Shown: positions 56,163-61,500 of the stretch, piece after piece
How the letters are laid out: every line of letters begins with the position of its first letter
Position numbering within the stretch: the first letter of the stretch is position 1
NCBI RefSeq assembly: GCF_012489685.1
Contig: NC_080044.1
Coordinates: 71,410,732-71,474,731, forward strand
Direction of reading: 5' to 3'
Length of the DNA: 64,000 nucleotides
DNA from: Lotus japonicus
Lineage: Eukaryota > Streptophyta > Magnoliopsida > Fabales > Fabaceae
Translations under genes and position numbers: made by a program
The notes under the pieces: model-generated
The model's input: only the letters and a program-made list of their open reading frames with translations
Told to the model about the DNA's origin: nothing
Database searches by the model: none

Positions 56163-57458
56163 TCTGTAATAAAGCTTCATACCAGTCCTCAGCCATGGGA
56201 AAAGATAGAAAAAAAGATGCCTAACTAATATCATTTTCTGCCTTAGAACCAATAGCAAGAGTAATGCAATATGGTGTTTTAGGGGAAGATAATTTAGATG
56301 AGTGTCCGAGTCAATCTCAATAAGAGGTTTCCTAGTCTCTCAAACATTATCTGCAGAATTAATCCTATCTAGTACATAATATCATGATAATACCTACCAT
56401 ATCTAATCTTATCATAACAAAACATATCTTAAATTGAATCGAATCTAGGGTCATTCGAATTCGAGATTACATCTATCTAAATACAAAGTGTAAAAACTTA
56501 TACACACAAACCTTTCCCCCATCCGCAACAACTTCAAGAAGGAGAGTCTCATCAAGTTCTCCATCAATGCTGTCTCCGGCCTGCACAAATATACAGTCAA
56601 ACATATGTCTCTATTTTGCACAAAGTCACAAACACTTAACAACTGGACCCTAAGCAAATAAATGTGATGAATAATAGGTGAAAACATCTATAAGTACAAT
56701 AAAACAAATGACTTCAACAAGAGACTTCAAAGGTATGTTTGATTCAACGGAGAGGAGGGGAGGAATTTTAATTCCTATCGTGTTTGGTTCATGAAGGGGG
56801 ATTTTAAAACAAATTTACTTTAGTTGCCCGTACTTTTAAAATATAGTTTTAGGTTTCATTGTAACTGAGAGAGAGAGAGAGAGTGTGTGTGTGTAACTGA
56901 ATCTGTTATTCATTGTTAGGTTGGTTACGACTGATGAGAGTGCACTGTTATATATACAGGCAAATATACATGAAGATATACTACTATATTACTAACTAGC
57001 TACCTATACTCTATTATGTATGAAGACTATATATCTCTCTCTATGCATTACACACTGCTTATTCCTTATGCTTGTACCAGACAAATCCTTAAAAGGAATG
57101 CATCTAACCTTTCCATATATAAACAGCTTGAATTCCACCAATGCGCCATTTATAACAATGTCAGCTGGTTTTGAAGTTGTGGTATTGAGAACATTGAAGG
57201 GAGCAGCATCACCCTCTGAGTTACCAAGAACATCAACTGATAGGAGAGTCTACATGCACCATGTATACTTACTATGAAATTAACAATAAAGAACAAGAAA
57301 ACAAAGAATAATTTACCAGAAGAGAAAGAAATAAAAAATGCAGACTAAGGGTGCCATACAGAAGCTTGATAGGTGGCTTGTATAAGTCCTTTAAACCAGC
57401 TACACTTCTCCTCATCATCTCGAAAATCTAAGATCCAGGTGGTAGAAGATTCCAGAGC
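14784..57458 (-). CDS. VPS13: VPS13-like bridge lipid transfer protein, C-terminal ~3344 residues (5' end outside window)
   Basis: VPS13 proteins are rod-like lipid channels at membrane contact sites (family knowledge). I joined 41 exons by GT/AG sites and reading phase; the sum is 10035 bases, 3345 codons including stop, with no internal stop. Exon lists are given in the block entries. Domain order from the visible start: end of a PH domain, long repeating-groove region, Vps62-like repeats, C2 domain, DysF-like motif, VAB (SHR-BD) domain, VPS13_C and a C-terminal PH-like segment. The PH plus C2 insert is typical of the plant VPS13M type (Arabidopsis At4g17140/At1g48090), proteins of about 4200 residues, so about 800-900 N-terminal residues including the chorein domain should lie right of 64000. 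The introns carry three full or nested copia insertions, four TRIM-like elements and several relics, but coding phase is preserved throughout. Confidence 0.92.
17343..17650 (+). mobile_element. Copia 3' end relic with 17-G purine tract and LTR
   Basis: Plus-strand translation just before 17487 reads DQFADVFT..LRGQRIAF and DAYDLYPLA then stop, the usual C-terminus of copia RNase H. It is followed by a run of 17 G (17489-17505) as polypurine tract, and an LTR starting TGTTGGGATATCTG. The rest of the element is missing; a relic in a VPS13 intron, antisense to the gene. Confidence 0.8.
17645..17890 (+). mobile_element. Second copia 3' end relic
   Basis: SKLGMENTYSLA followed by a stop and GAGGAGGAATGTGGG matches the end of copia pol, a degraded purine tract and LTR start. 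The LTR-like AT-rich sequence runs to about 17890. It abuts the previous relic, so two unrelated copia ends lie in tandem. Decayed; the right limit is approximate. Confidence 0.6.
19134..19455 (-). mobile_element. TRIM-like element T1
   Basis: A miniature LTR element on the minus strand, 322 bp. Terminal direct repeats of about 100-110 bp start TGTTGAGGTTCCACATTGACTA (19455 leftward) and recur near 19245 leftward. The short internal part carries a degraded tRNA-Met-type primer-binding site and a GAGGGGGG purine tract. It is flanked by a matching 5-bp TSD, GTAAC (19129-19133 and 19456-19460). The LTR contains TATAAAGGG. No coding capacity. Confidence 0.8.
19954..24771 (-). CDS. VPS13: VPS13-like exon block 5: DysF-like motif and VAB domain
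   Basis: Exons 24265-24771, 23364-24167, 23163-23239, 22171-22624, 21976-22062, 21657-21812, 21391-21575, 20381-20905, 19954-20128. Early residues PPGWKWASGWSIDK, EGWAYGPD, FRWPP and VVRRRRWIRTR form a dysferlin/peroxin-like pattern of spaced tryptophans (assignment by pattern). The VAB (SHR-BD) adaptor-binding region follows: PVYDWRISINSP, LENRLPCPAEFSISEK, FVPYWIVNDSSLALAYRLVE. In yeast this region binds organelle adaptors (known for VPS13). The intron 21576-21656 is short and has no stop in one frame, so it can look like coding sequence, but it has clean splice sites. Confidence 0.9.
24882..27248 (-). CDS. VPS13: VPS13-like exon block 4: C2 domain
   Basis: Exons 26979-27248, 26686-26892, 25277-25331, 24882-25012. 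The C2-like core runs YYVAVQILEAKGLPIIDDGN, NFFCALRLVVDSQ, WNELFIFEVPRK, LEIEVTNLAAKAGKG, then GALSFSVGHGANILKKV. A C2 domain binds membranes or lipids; in plant VPS13M proteins it sits at this position. The 25277-25331 exon is only 55 bases, with the Gly codon split over the next intron. The intron 25332-26685 carries TRIM T2 and a copia relic. Confidence 0.88.
25530..25850 (-). mobile_element. Copia 5' end relic (LTR, primer-binding site, gag start)
   Basis: On the minus strand, an LTR-like AT-rich stretch (about 25595-25850) is followed by TTATCAAGAGC, a degraded primer-binding site, and ATGGCTTTCGGTAATC, a short gag start (MAFGNQASEPP) that ends abruptly. It sits in the VPS13 intron next to the C2 exons. 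Another AT-rich LTR-like stretch without landmarks is at 25900-26130. Confidence 0.5.
26244..26597 (-). mobile_element. TRIM-like element T2
   Basis: 354 bp on the minus strand. Two direct repeats of about 110 bp (26244-26361 and 26490-26597) share CCCACATTGACTAGAGATGTGG-like starts and GTTAGGCCTCCCAAATT ends. Between them are a TATGGTATCC primer-binding site (complement near 26475-26484) and a GGGCATGAGGTGT purine-rich tract. The 5-bp TSD CTGCT flanks it (26239-26243 and 26598-26602). It is the best preserved of the four copies. No open frame. Confidence 0.85.
27332..32021 (-). CDS. VPS13: VPS13-like exon block 3: Vps62-like WxPIAPPGY repeats
   Basis: Exons 31815-32021, 30970-31073, 30315-30610, 30084-30168, 28753-29451, 28343-28661, 27951-28109, 27660-27823, 27332-27512, joined with phases 0,2,1,2,2,0,0,2. 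They contain LDPVDISGGYTSVKDK, then several copies of a W-x-P-x-A-P-x-x-Y-x-x-L-G-x-C motif (FWRPQAPANYVILGDC, LWMPIAPPGYTALGC, IWRPIARRGYAVLGDC, FWFPIAPPGYVSLGC), which is the Vps62-related (DUF946) repeat of plant VPS13 proteins. The last exons have EPFDGIFKFETFD. The 30315 donor (GTCTCT) is weak but required by phase. Confidence 0.88.
29520..30060 (+). mobile_element. Decayed copia 3' end and LTR-like sequences
   Basis: Plus-strand reading of 29770-29920 gives MRKKQIEANSHFLIEKI, SRDQLAYILQ and GLRIALICNKLDA, recognisable as the end of copia RNase H (the usual motif is close to DQLADIFTK...CNKLGAYD) with stops. It is followed by an LTR-like stretch to about 30055. A second LTR-like stretch (29520-29720, with TATAAATAAG) precedes it. 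Both are in the intron 30083-29452. Confidence 0.6.
32022..33050. other. VPS13 intron stretch with a primer-binding-site relic
   Basis: Right part of the intron between the 31815-32021 and 40761-41432 exons. Mostly AT-rich without coding signal. Near 32978-33002 there is GAGGCTCTGATACCATG, the complement of a tRNA-Met primer-binding site, next to a sequence resembling the leader of a decayed LTR element on the minus strand (about 32860-33045). Confidence 0.45.
33239..36177 (-). mobile_element. Ty1/copia element B1, truncated, nested in the D1 3' LTR
   Basis: TSD TTCTG at 33234-33238 and 36178-36182. Complete 3' LTR 33239-33504 (266 bp). The pol region is near-identical to element C up to about 36107, where it jumps from integrase straight into the last 70 bases of the 5' LTR (36108-36177). 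The joint shares a short AACACAG/AAACAG-like homology. Gag, protease, the integrase zinc part and most of the 5' LTR are deleted. LTR ends are TATTAG...TTTCAACA. Confidence 0.93.
33518..36107 (-). pseudogene. B1 pol fragment (integrase-RT-RNase H, no start)
   Basis: Open from the deletion point to a stop at 33518; the first Met is at 35932 (804 residues). It contains the integrase QTDNGTEF and NGSVERKH, a Ser/Gln-rich linker, RT with YVDDIIITGN and complete RNase H (CDADWGSD, DNMGAVAL). About six residues differ from C over this length. The integrase N-terminal zinc finger and everything upstream are missing. Confidence 0.85.
36247..37842 (-). pseudogene. D1 RT-RNase H part, separated by the deletion
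   Basis: 531 codons from [10 protein letters not shown] to SHPPSV: intact reverse transcriptase with YVDDIIITGN and RNase H with CDADWGSDPDDRRSTSG and TEAEYRSL. It is out of frame with the gag part because the integrase deletion removed a length not divisible by three. Residual methionine start is incidental; not expected to be made as in the parent element. Confidence 0.85.
37787..39745 (-). CDS. D1 gag-protease frame (ends at the integrase deletion)
   Basis: About 652 residues from [12 protein letters not shown]. Gag domain near residues 20-230 ([13 protein letters not shown]), an RG-rich linker with duplicated [13 protein letters not shown] knuckle [14 protein letters not shown], a proline/phenylalanine-rich spacer and protease [12 protein letters not shown]. 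After DLWHSRLG the sequence jumps to the RT-proximal region out of frame and stops after about 25 aberrant residues. The upstream open codons to 39874 are LTR sequence; I chose the gag ATG next to the primer-binding site region. Confidence 0.85.
   Translation of the reverse strand: MAGEAPEAPVPVAQPSLSASSLVHKLTLKLDDTNFLSWKQHVEGIVRTHRLQSFLTAPQIPLRFLTDEDRENVVENPAYQAWEQQDSALFTWLLSSLSPTVLPTVVNCTQSWQVWEAVLDFFHAHSLAQSTQLRSELRSITKGSKSSSDYLKRIKSIVNALISIGDPVTYREHLEAIFDGLPEEYSHLMTIVSSREFPCSISQAEAMVIAHEARLERMRSRQTPATSPSAFLAQAVAPPSAPPQAPPSAPLPAPSPAPPPPPSSVASEVHYASRTDSEDRAYEDRDDDRSRSGDNRDRGGYNNRGRGGRGGYNNRGRGGDRSSVQCQICHKYGHDASICYHRGNSASPAQNAQPNVSSNTPMPSPYGFGSSYGMMPQFGYSPFRGFQSFGAPAQFGMPFAGGSGFPLASGAMFAPGYGYASPASSTFGFGFHPRAPPPQPRAPQAMLTSAPSTLGNWFPDSGATHHVTHDASAVSDCVSVTGNDQVYMGNGQGLPITSIGSASFSSPFHTHTTLQLKNLLLVPNITKNLVSVSKFAKDNGVFFEFHPFHCTVKSQDTFRTLLRGSLGPDGLYSFDGMHSSTFNKGSPPVSAPSAFSVSKPASSAVTSSVSVSNNVPSPTAYDLWHSRLGKVWHCYAKAFSHFASSTGRTYNH
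39807..40044 (-). repeat. 5' LTR of D1 (238 bp)
   Basis: Ends directly before the TGGTATCAAGAG primer-binding site on the minus strand. Contains (GA)n, the inverted repeat AGCTTGC/GCAAGCT and a TATAAATAG box. Its partner, the 3' LTR (33056-33238 plus 36183-36239), has one base change in the loop of that inverted repeat. Confidence 0.92.
40050..40760. other. Intron stretch with two LTR-like relics
   Basis: At about 40215-40470 (plus strand) TATAGGGGGATGTTAAAG looks like a purine tract and LTR start, with TTATATTTAAACC as TATA-like element; a copia LTR relic. At about 40470-40740 a second AT-rich stretch resembles another LTR on the minus strand (ACTGATTAGTTAC repeats). No coding signal. Confidence 0.5.
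40761..44735 (-). CDS. VPS13: VPS13-like exon block 2: central groove repeats
   Basis: Exons 44622-44735, 44223-44407, 43233-43341, 43016-43159, 41532-41807, 40761-41432. Landmarks: SAVRIVFLYRFVQE, ELASPHTEEAIKLVDKVGG, ETPIIVVPRNS, LQIKNEFSW, FSLEVK, DRGK-like GRGKRLRFVNVKIE at the end. The second-to-third exon join is phase 2 (codon for Asp split); the others are phase 0. The block is boxed in by the two big transposon nests (32.0-40.7 kb and 44.7-54.0 kb), which contain near-identical B-family copies in direct orientation. Confidence 0.9.
41808..43015. other. VPS13 intron with a copia RT relic
   Basis: Holds the plus-strand RT fragment at 42640-42975 and, before it (42430-42640), an AT-rich LTR-like stretch. 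Nothing else recognised. Confidence 0.5.
42640..42975 (+). pseudogene. Copia reverse transcriptase fragment
   Basis: Plus-strand reading gives FALKQLGQLDYFLGIEV, LILTQQKYIRDLFSKENM and IIGAL..Y..I. This is the RT connection region between YVDD and RNase H, broken by stops. It is antisense to the VPS13 gene and only a fragment; more diverged from A-D copies than they are from each other. Confidence 0.8.
43342..44222. other. VPS13 intron without recognised content
   Basis: AT-rich intron between exons 44223-44407 and 43233-43341. It contains a G-run (about 43649-43662) in GGAGGAGGGG context, which could be a decayed purine tract, but no adjoining pol or LTR is recognisable. Confidence 0.5.
45522..46118 (-). 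pseudogene. E RNase H remnant
   Basis: Frame encoding ILRYLKGSPGKGL, YTDADWAGSVTDRRSTSG, SAEAEFRA, CDNKSAISIAHNPV and TADILTKGLPK-like ends: complete RNase H of the polyprotein, fused upstream to out-of-frame integrase sequence. RT is absent. The N-terminal residues (about 12) come from the deletion joint. Confidence 0.85.
46082..47776 (-). CDS. E gag-protease frame
   Basis: 564 residues from MADSSSASDDQ. Near residues 24-56 a 16-residue unit (PPRQEQRVLFGESHSV) is repeated in tandem. Gag follows (FRLNGSNYFRWSQSVQLYI, UBN2 type), then a CCHC knuckle CDHCNRPGHTRESC, protease WIIDSGASDHMT and the GAG-pre-integrase segment LWHNRLGHPNFQYL with CESC. It ends where the internal deletion joins RNase H in another frame. 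Confidence 0.85.
   Translation of the reverse strand: MADSSSASDDQNTEEIVVPKVSQPPRQEQRVLFGESHSVPPRQEQRVLFGESHSVQITTFRLNGSNYFRWSQSVQLYIRGRGKLGYLTGEKPMPDIADPQYAVWDAENSMVMTWLVNSIKDISSNYMCYSTAKELWDSVTEMYSDLENKSQIYELTLKVREIRQGGNNVTKYFHSLKRVWQDLDLFNTYKWNSAEDAKHHRQTVEEGRIFQFLAGLNEELDEVRGRIIGRATLPSLGEVFAEVRREETRRSVMMGKTKTDAPPSETNALAVETAALKTSTNQKNFSNRWCDHCNRPGHTRESCWKIIGRPAHLKGGKSGPKNQKSFPTAHEAEKTSLKKEQVEELIRLLNSNFLSGTPSGSVAQTGNFSTPSSLNCTSNIHAPWIIDSGASDHMTSLSPLFKTYSPCSGNGKIRIADGSFSAIAGKRKITLSNNIDLGKVLHVPKLSCNLLSISKICKDSNCSVTFFDTHCVFQDRISGKMIGSAKMKDGLYYFEDTFRNKAAQGLCGLSCTSVRDQIMLWHNRLGHPNFQYLRHLFPDLFKNVNCSSLECESCVLAKNQRAPY
47613..47708 (-). repeat. In-frame 48-bp tandem duplication in E gag
   Basis: Copy 1 is 47613-47660 and copy 2 is 47661-47708; they differ by about one base (CACCG versus CGCCG). 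It encodes two consecutive 16-residue units at the gag N-terminus and keeps the frame. Confidence 0.9.
48333..51401 (-). CDS. C integrase-RT-RNase H frame
   Basis: 1022 codons overlapping the gag-protease frame by 29 bases. Contains GAG-pre-integrase [14 protein letters not shown], integrase with zinc residues CSACC, FADLWGPSS, QTDNGTEF and [10 protein letters not shown] with YVDDIIITGN, and RNase H with CDADWGSDPDD, TEAEYRSL and DNMGAVAL, ending SLSPPP. All catalytic motifs are visible. The listed Met start is incidental: the natural product would be a fused gag-pol polyprotein, which here needs a frame change at the T run. Confidence 0.88.
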   Translation of the reverse strand: MLEIIMSFFEFHSSYCVVKCQETSRVLLKGTVGPDGLYNFEGMHVPTLPPASSVSSTSVSPVAAPSVFSVSVPLSNVSSASSSSSVPSASSFSLVSSVNNVDPTAYDLWHCRLGHPHHEALHSALSKCNISLSNKAKFSKCSACCVAKSHKLPSSSSTTVYATPLELVFADLWGPSSIESSCGYSYFLTCVDAYSRFTWIYPLRHKSETSSVFLQFQAMVELRFNLKIKAVQTDNGTEFKPLQSHFAKLGIVHRLTCPYTHHQNGSVERKHRHIIEIGLSLLAFAKMPSQYWDHAFLAAVFLINRLPTTVLANESPYFKLFKTLPDYKILRVFGCACYPHLRPYTHSKLSLRSKECVFVGYSSSHQGYKCMDGDGRIFVSRDVIFDEVKFPYPTLFSSAGSDSSAHGITSEIPVLASQVPVQHQQPFQGQDSVAASSSGNSSQAEASVQQQSPPTPAATATEVASTGSSSSAPLPQPVGNTHPMQTRAKSGIVMPRLFPTLLLTQAEPATTKQALKDPKWLAAMKAEYDALLANNTWTLVPLPRDRKPIGCKWVFRVKENADGTINRYKARLVAKGYHQVKGFDYSETFSPVVKPITIRLILSLAITKRWRIHQLDVNNAFLNGALQEEVYMQHPSGFQHEDKSLVCRLNKALYGLKQAPRAWFDRLKSALVKYGFKPSRCDPSLFTFYTPTCCIYILVYVDDIIITGNSLSLVQKVVQNLNSEFSLKQLGQLDYFLGVQVHHLQDRSLLLTQTKYITDLLERAEMGEAKGISTPMVSGAKLSKYGADYFADPTLYRSIVGALQYATLTRPEISFAVNKVCQFLSQPLEEHWKAVKRILRYLKGTLFHGLHLTPCSLHTPVPLVAFCDADWGSDPDDRRSTSGSCVFFGPNLVSWSSKKQTLVARSSTEAEYRSLANTSAELLWVQSLLQELQIPFSPPRVFCDNMGAVALTHNPVLHTRTKHMELDIFFVREKVLNKSLFVHHIPSVDQLADLFTKALSPLRFETLRDKLNVIEKSLSPPP
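51373..53028 (-). CDS. C gag-protease frame
   Basis: 551 residues from MADEGHAQETAVPV, next to the TGGTATCAAGAG primer-binding site. Gag ([18 protein letters not shown]), a Ser-rich and RGG-rich spacer, CCHC knuckle CQICKKYGHDASVC, Phe/Gly/Met-rich spacer, protease [12 protein letters not shown]. It stops at VFF followed by TGA because of a run of seven T (complement of 51375-51381), where D-family relatives continue in one frame. Confidence 0.88.
   Translation of the reverse strand: MADEGHAQETAVPVPVAVLQPQLASSSLVHKLVLKLDDSNFLSWKQHVEGIVRTHRLQNFLVHPDIPPRFLSEEDRVNAVENPAYQVWDQQDSALFTWLLSSLSSSVLPTVVNCTQSWQIWEAVLDFFQAQSLAQSTQLRSELRSITKGSKTASEFLKRIKAIVNALISIGDPVSFREHLEAIFDGLPDEYSHLMTIIYSREFPCTISHAEAMVIAHEARLERSRTRQLSANPPSALLSQAAPPATQPAPASSSSSSTSSPATSEANYASGSSENTYDDRSYDNRGSYGGSRGGYGGRNGSNNSRGGRGGNRSVQCQICKKYGHDASVCYHRGSSSGSTGSTGMFGMQPTGFGMPLPMHSQMMPQFGFSPFCGVPQFGVPSQFGTSQYGGFPNMFGQFPQGLGMGNFAQQFGFQPSGGSQWNSSQFSGGSRPGNPPVRAPQAMLTGPTSSTTGSHTPAAANLSSWFPDSGATHHVTNDASVVSDSVSLNGNDHIYMGNGQGLPIISVGHASFPSPYHKHTTLTMNNLLLVPNITKNLVSVSKFARDNHVFF
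53107..53372 (-). repeat. 5' LTR of C (266 bp)
   Basis: Contains two copies of a 14-bp unit around GACAGCTAAGC (the 3' LTR 48068-48319 has one), the inverted repeat TTAGCTT/AAGCTAA (53190-53196 and 53204-53210) and a TATA region. The TATA reads AGTATAGATACTG here but AGTATAAATACTG in the 3' LTR and in B1. Confidence 0.9.
53457..53703. mobile_element. Possible hAT-like MITE fragment with GGCGG/CCGCC repeats
   Basis: Starts CAGTGTTATCAAAT and holds repeated ATGGCGG / CCGCCAT blocks, a composition common in small plant DNA transposons. The expected inverted right end is only loosely matched (AACAACACTA near 53700). Superfamily and right limit are guesses. Confidence 0.35.
54013..57458 (-). CDS. 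VPS13: VPS13-like exon block 1: PH-domain end and following groove region
   Basis: Exons 57360-57458, 57109-57249, 56512-56580, 54741-55217, 54328-54639, 54013-54144. The first encodes ALESSTTWILDFRDDEEK..W, the last strand and helix of a PH domain whose beginning is in an exon outside the window. The fourth contains an acidic serine-rich loop (SSSSGSFDSHG, PDDDDSFMDALSEF). The rest (RMSKLEFFCNRPTIVALISFG, VHPSSLSIDGTLGNFRLCD) is typical VPS13 groove repeat. All six exons join in phase 0. Flanking introns hold D2 (to the right), TRIM T4 (between exons 3 and 4) and the T3/E/C nest (to the left). Confidence 0.9.
55781..56113 (+). mobile_element. TRIM-like element T4
   Basis: 333 bp on the plus strand. 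LTR1 from 55781 (TGTTAAGGTCCCACATTAAC) to about 55893; degraded primer-binding site ATATGGCATTACTATCAGAGCC at about 55896-55917; purine tract GCGTAAGGGGGTG near 56000; LTR2 56007-56113, ending TTTTCA. Probable TSD TATAT (55776-55780 and 56114-56118), weak because the DNA is low-complexity. LTRs contain TTATAAATGGGAGGGC. Confidence 0.75.
56125..56160. repeat. (GT)n microsatellite
   Basis: Uninterrupted GT dinucleotides directly after TRIM T4, next to TATATAT. Simple repeat in an intron. Confidence 0.95.
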
Positions 57459-58215
57459 CTGCAAGGTAAATTTTCATATTTTCAAGAGAAAATTTAAGCA
57501 AGTTAACAAGAAAACAAATATTAATTCCTAATATATTACAGATGAAAATTTCTTGTAGCATAAGAGAATTCTATGTTCTGTGTCGCTACTTATAGTTTGG
57601 CATTCAAAAACTGAAGAAAAAATGAAAGCAAAAAAAATAATAAAAGTCACCTATTCTTGGGCCATCTTATCTCTAAGTGAGCAGTGTTTTATATAAAGAA
57701 AAAGGAAGAGAAGGAAAGAAAAATCCTATAGGACAAAGTTGCACTTTTCAAATCCTGGGAAGCAAGTGTAAAAATGAATCTGGGTGAGTCGGCTTGTTTA
57801 AAATAGAGAGATGACAGAGGCAGGTTTTCCTTCACTTCCCCTCTCATGGGCTTCACAGTTTTACCAAGCTGAACGATACGAAAGCTATCTAGCCAGAGTC
57901 CCTCCTAGTTTTATTTGATCACATTTAGCTTTCTGCCAAGTCGGACAGCAGGTTGGTGACTATAAACCCAAATGAAATGTTTTCCAGTAAATCTTTCTTC
58001 TGATCAGAGTAGTGCATAAGTTCTGTGTTAGAACTTAAGCTGCATTCAATTATGTTCACTTAGATCCTGTTGTCTAGATAGTAGCACTCAACGAAGCGAG
58101 AACACAAACACGGACACCGGGCATGACACAGACAGTGACACACCGACACATGTAATTCTAAAATATAGTACACCAAGATACTGCATGTGTGTGTGAAGAG
58201 TTAAACTATCCATGA
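57459..58215. other. VPS13 intron stretch right of the first visible exon
   Basis: AT-rich sequence without coding or repeat signal that I can name, up to the insertion site of D2. The next upstream PH-domain exon is not found here. Confidence 0.5.
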
Positions 58216-58514
58216 TATTAGGATATATGTAGTCACATGCTGACATGGCATTGCTGACATGTCAATCTGTAACAGAATTAGTTATTAGGTGTAACAGAAT
58301 CAGTTACTGTGTAACTGATTCTCTCTTTCTCTCTCTCTTAGTAACAGCTTGCTACGCAAGCTTCTCTGATTCTATAAATAGCTAAATGCTATTCATTGTA
58401 ACTCAACTTTTCAGAAATACAATTCAGTTTACAATTCAGTTAGAATTTCAACATGGTATCAAGAGCAGGGAACGATCCTTGATCTTTTTTCTCTGGTTTC
58501 TCTTCTTCTTCACC

Positions 58515-61500
58515 ATGGCTGGTGAAGCTCCAGAAGCTCCTGTGCCAGTGGCTCAACCATCGTTGAGTGCTTCTTCTCTGGTTCACAAGCTCACCTTGAA
58601 GCTTGATGATACGAACTTCCTCTCATGGAAGCAACACGTAGAAGGAATTGTGAGAACTCATCGCTTGCAGAGTTTTCTCACAGCACCGCAGATTCCTCTT
58701 CGTTTTCTCACTGATGAGGATCGTGAGAATGTGGTTGAAAATCCTGCGTATCAAGCCTGGGAACAACAGGATTCAGCGTTGTTCACTTGGCTTCTATCGT
58801 CTCTTTCACCTACTGTTCTTCCTACTGTTGTGAATTGTACTCAGTCATGGCAGGTTTGGGAAGCAGTGCTTGATTTCTTCCACGCACACTCGCTTGCTCA
58901 GTCCACACAACTCAGATCTGAGTTGCGATCCATCACCAAAGGATCGAAGAGTTCTTCCGATTATCTGAAGCGTATCAAATCCATTGTGAACGCTTTGATC
59001 TCGATTGGAGATCCGGTTACGTATCGTGAGCATCTTGAAGCGATTTTCGATGGCCTTCCTGAGGAGTATAGTCATCTCATGACTATTGTGAGTAGTCGCG
59101 AGTTTCCGTGCTCGATCTCGCAAGCTGAAGCTATGGTCATCGCACACGAAGCACGTTTGGAGCGTATGCGTTCGCGTCAGACTCCTGCGACTTCTCCGTC
59201 TGCTTTCCTTGCTCAGGCAGTTGCGCCTCCGTCAGCGCCACCGCAAGCGCCACCGTCTGCGCCACTTCCTGCGCCATCGCCAGCGCCGCCTCCTCCGCCT
59301 TCATCAGTCGCATCTGAGGTTCATTACGCCTCTCGCACTGATTCAGAGGATCGTGCATATGAAGATCGCGATGATGATCGTTCTCGCTCCGGTGACAATC
59401 GCGATCGCGGAGGCTACAACAACCGTGGACGCGGTGGACGTGGTGGTTACAACAACCGTGGACGCGGTGGTGATCGATCTTCAGTTCAGTGTCAGATCTG
59501 CCATAAGTATGGTCATGATGCTAGCATCTGCTATCATCGAGGCAACTCTGCTTCCCCTGCACAGAATGCTCAGCCAAACGTGTCTTCCAACACACCTATG
59601 CCTTCTCCTTATGGTTTTGGCTCATCTTATGGCATGATGCCTCAGTTTGGATACTCACCTTTTCGTGGATTTCAATCTTTTGGTGCACCTGCACAGTTTG
59701 GCATGCCTTTTGCTGGTGGATCTGGTTTTCCCCTTGCATCTGGTGCAATGTTTGCCCCTGGCTATGGATATGCTTCTCCAGCATCATCCACCTTTGGTTT
59801 TGGCTTCCATCCTCGAGCTCCACCACCACAGCCTCGTGCACCACAAGCTATGCTAACTTCTGCACCTTCCACTCTAGGAAATTGGTTTCCAGATTCAGGT
59901 GCAACTCATCATGTTACTCATGATGCTTCTGCAGTTTCCGATTGTGTGTCAGTGACTGGGAACGATCAAGTGTACATGGGAAATGGTCAAGGTTTGCCTA
60001 TCACATCCATTGGTTCAGCTTCCTTTTCTTCTCCCTTTCACACACACACTACTCTTCAACTTAAAAACCTATTGTTAGTTCCTAATATTACTAAAAACCT
60101 GGTTAGTGTTAGCAAATTTGCAAAGGATAATGGTGTTTTCTTTGAGTTTCACCCTTTTCATTGCACTGTTAAATCTCAGGATACTTTTAGGACTCTTCTC
60201 CGAGGCTCTCTTGGTCCAGATGGCTTATATTCCTTTGATGGCATGCACTCTTCAACATTCAACAAGGGTTCTCCTCCAGTTTCTGCCCCATCTGCCTTCT
60301 CAGTGTCCAAGCCTGCATCTTCTGCAGTTACTTCTTCTGTTTCAGTTTCAAATAATGTACCTAGTCCCACAGCTTATGACTTGTGGCATTCTAGATTAGG
60401 GCATCCTCATCATGAGGCTCTGCAATTAGCACTATCCACTTGTAAGATACCAGTTCCTCATAAATCAAAATATAACATTTGTCAATCTTGTTGTGTTGCA
60501 AAGTCTCATAGATTGCCTTCATCTTCCTCTACTACTATATATACTGCACCTTTAGAATTAATTTTTGCTGATTTATGGGGTCCTGCCTCCATTGAGTCTT
60601 CTGCTGGCTATCTTTACTTTCTCACTTGTGTTGATGCTTATTCAAGGTTTACATGGATTTATCCAATTAAGAGGAAGTCTGATACCAGTTCTGTTTTTCT
60701 TCAATTTCAAGCTATGGTTGAATTGAAGTTTAGTTTAAAAATCAAATCTGTTCAAACAGATGGTGGCACTGAATTCAAACCCTTAGTCCCATATTTTCAG
60801 AAACTAGGCATTAATCATAGGCTTACTTGTCCTCATACACACCATCAAAATGGTAGTGTTGAGAGGAAGCATCGCCATATTGTAGAAACTGGATTGTCTC
60901 TTCTAGCTTGTGCTCACATGCCTACTTCCTACTGGGACCATGCTTTTCTTACTGCTACCTTCTTAATCAATAGACTACCTACTCCTGTTTTGGATAACAT
61001 CAGTCCTTACCATAAGCTTTTCAACACTCCTGCTGATTATTCTATCCTTAGAGTGTTTGGAAGTGCATGCTATCCTCATCTTAGGCCTTACAATTCCTCT
61101 AAATTGTCCTTTAGGTCTAAGGAGTGTGTGTTTCTTGGCTATTCCTCCTCTCATCAAGGTTATAAGTGCCTAGCAGCTGATGGTAGAATTTACATCTCTA
61201 AAGATGTTAAATTTAATGAGTTCAAGTTTCCATACACCACTTTATTTTCTCCTCCTTGTCCTGATTCCAATAATGCACATATTTCCTCTATTATTCCTGT
61301 TGTTACTTCTGTGCCTCATGTGCAGCAACCAGTTCTTAGTCACCAATCTTCCCAGTCTACTGGCAGCACATCTCAAGTATCTCCTGCACCACTTCAGTCT
61401 CCACAGCAGAGTCCAGCTTCTGCAGTCAACAGTTCTGCCACTCCAGCAGCTCCAGTTCCTGGTTCTGGTTCAGCAACCAGTGCATCTGCACCTTCCAATT

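Larger units (their letters stand above)
55218..56511. other. VPS13 intron with TRIM T4 and a microsatellite
   Basis: AT-rich intron. Apart from T4 (55781-56113) and the adjoining (GT)n at about 56125-56160 I see no coding or repeat signal. Confidence 0.6.

Noticed and set aside
58386..58514. N-terminal extension of D2 gag (MLFIVTQLF...)
   Set aside because: These codons lie in the LTR and primer-binding-site region; the gag start next to MAGEAPEAP is the shared start in the family.
59137..59358. Plus/minus frames antisense to D gag (repeated at 38902-39123)
   Set aside because: They recur only because D1 and D2 are copies; the opposite frame has clear gag domains, so these are shadows.
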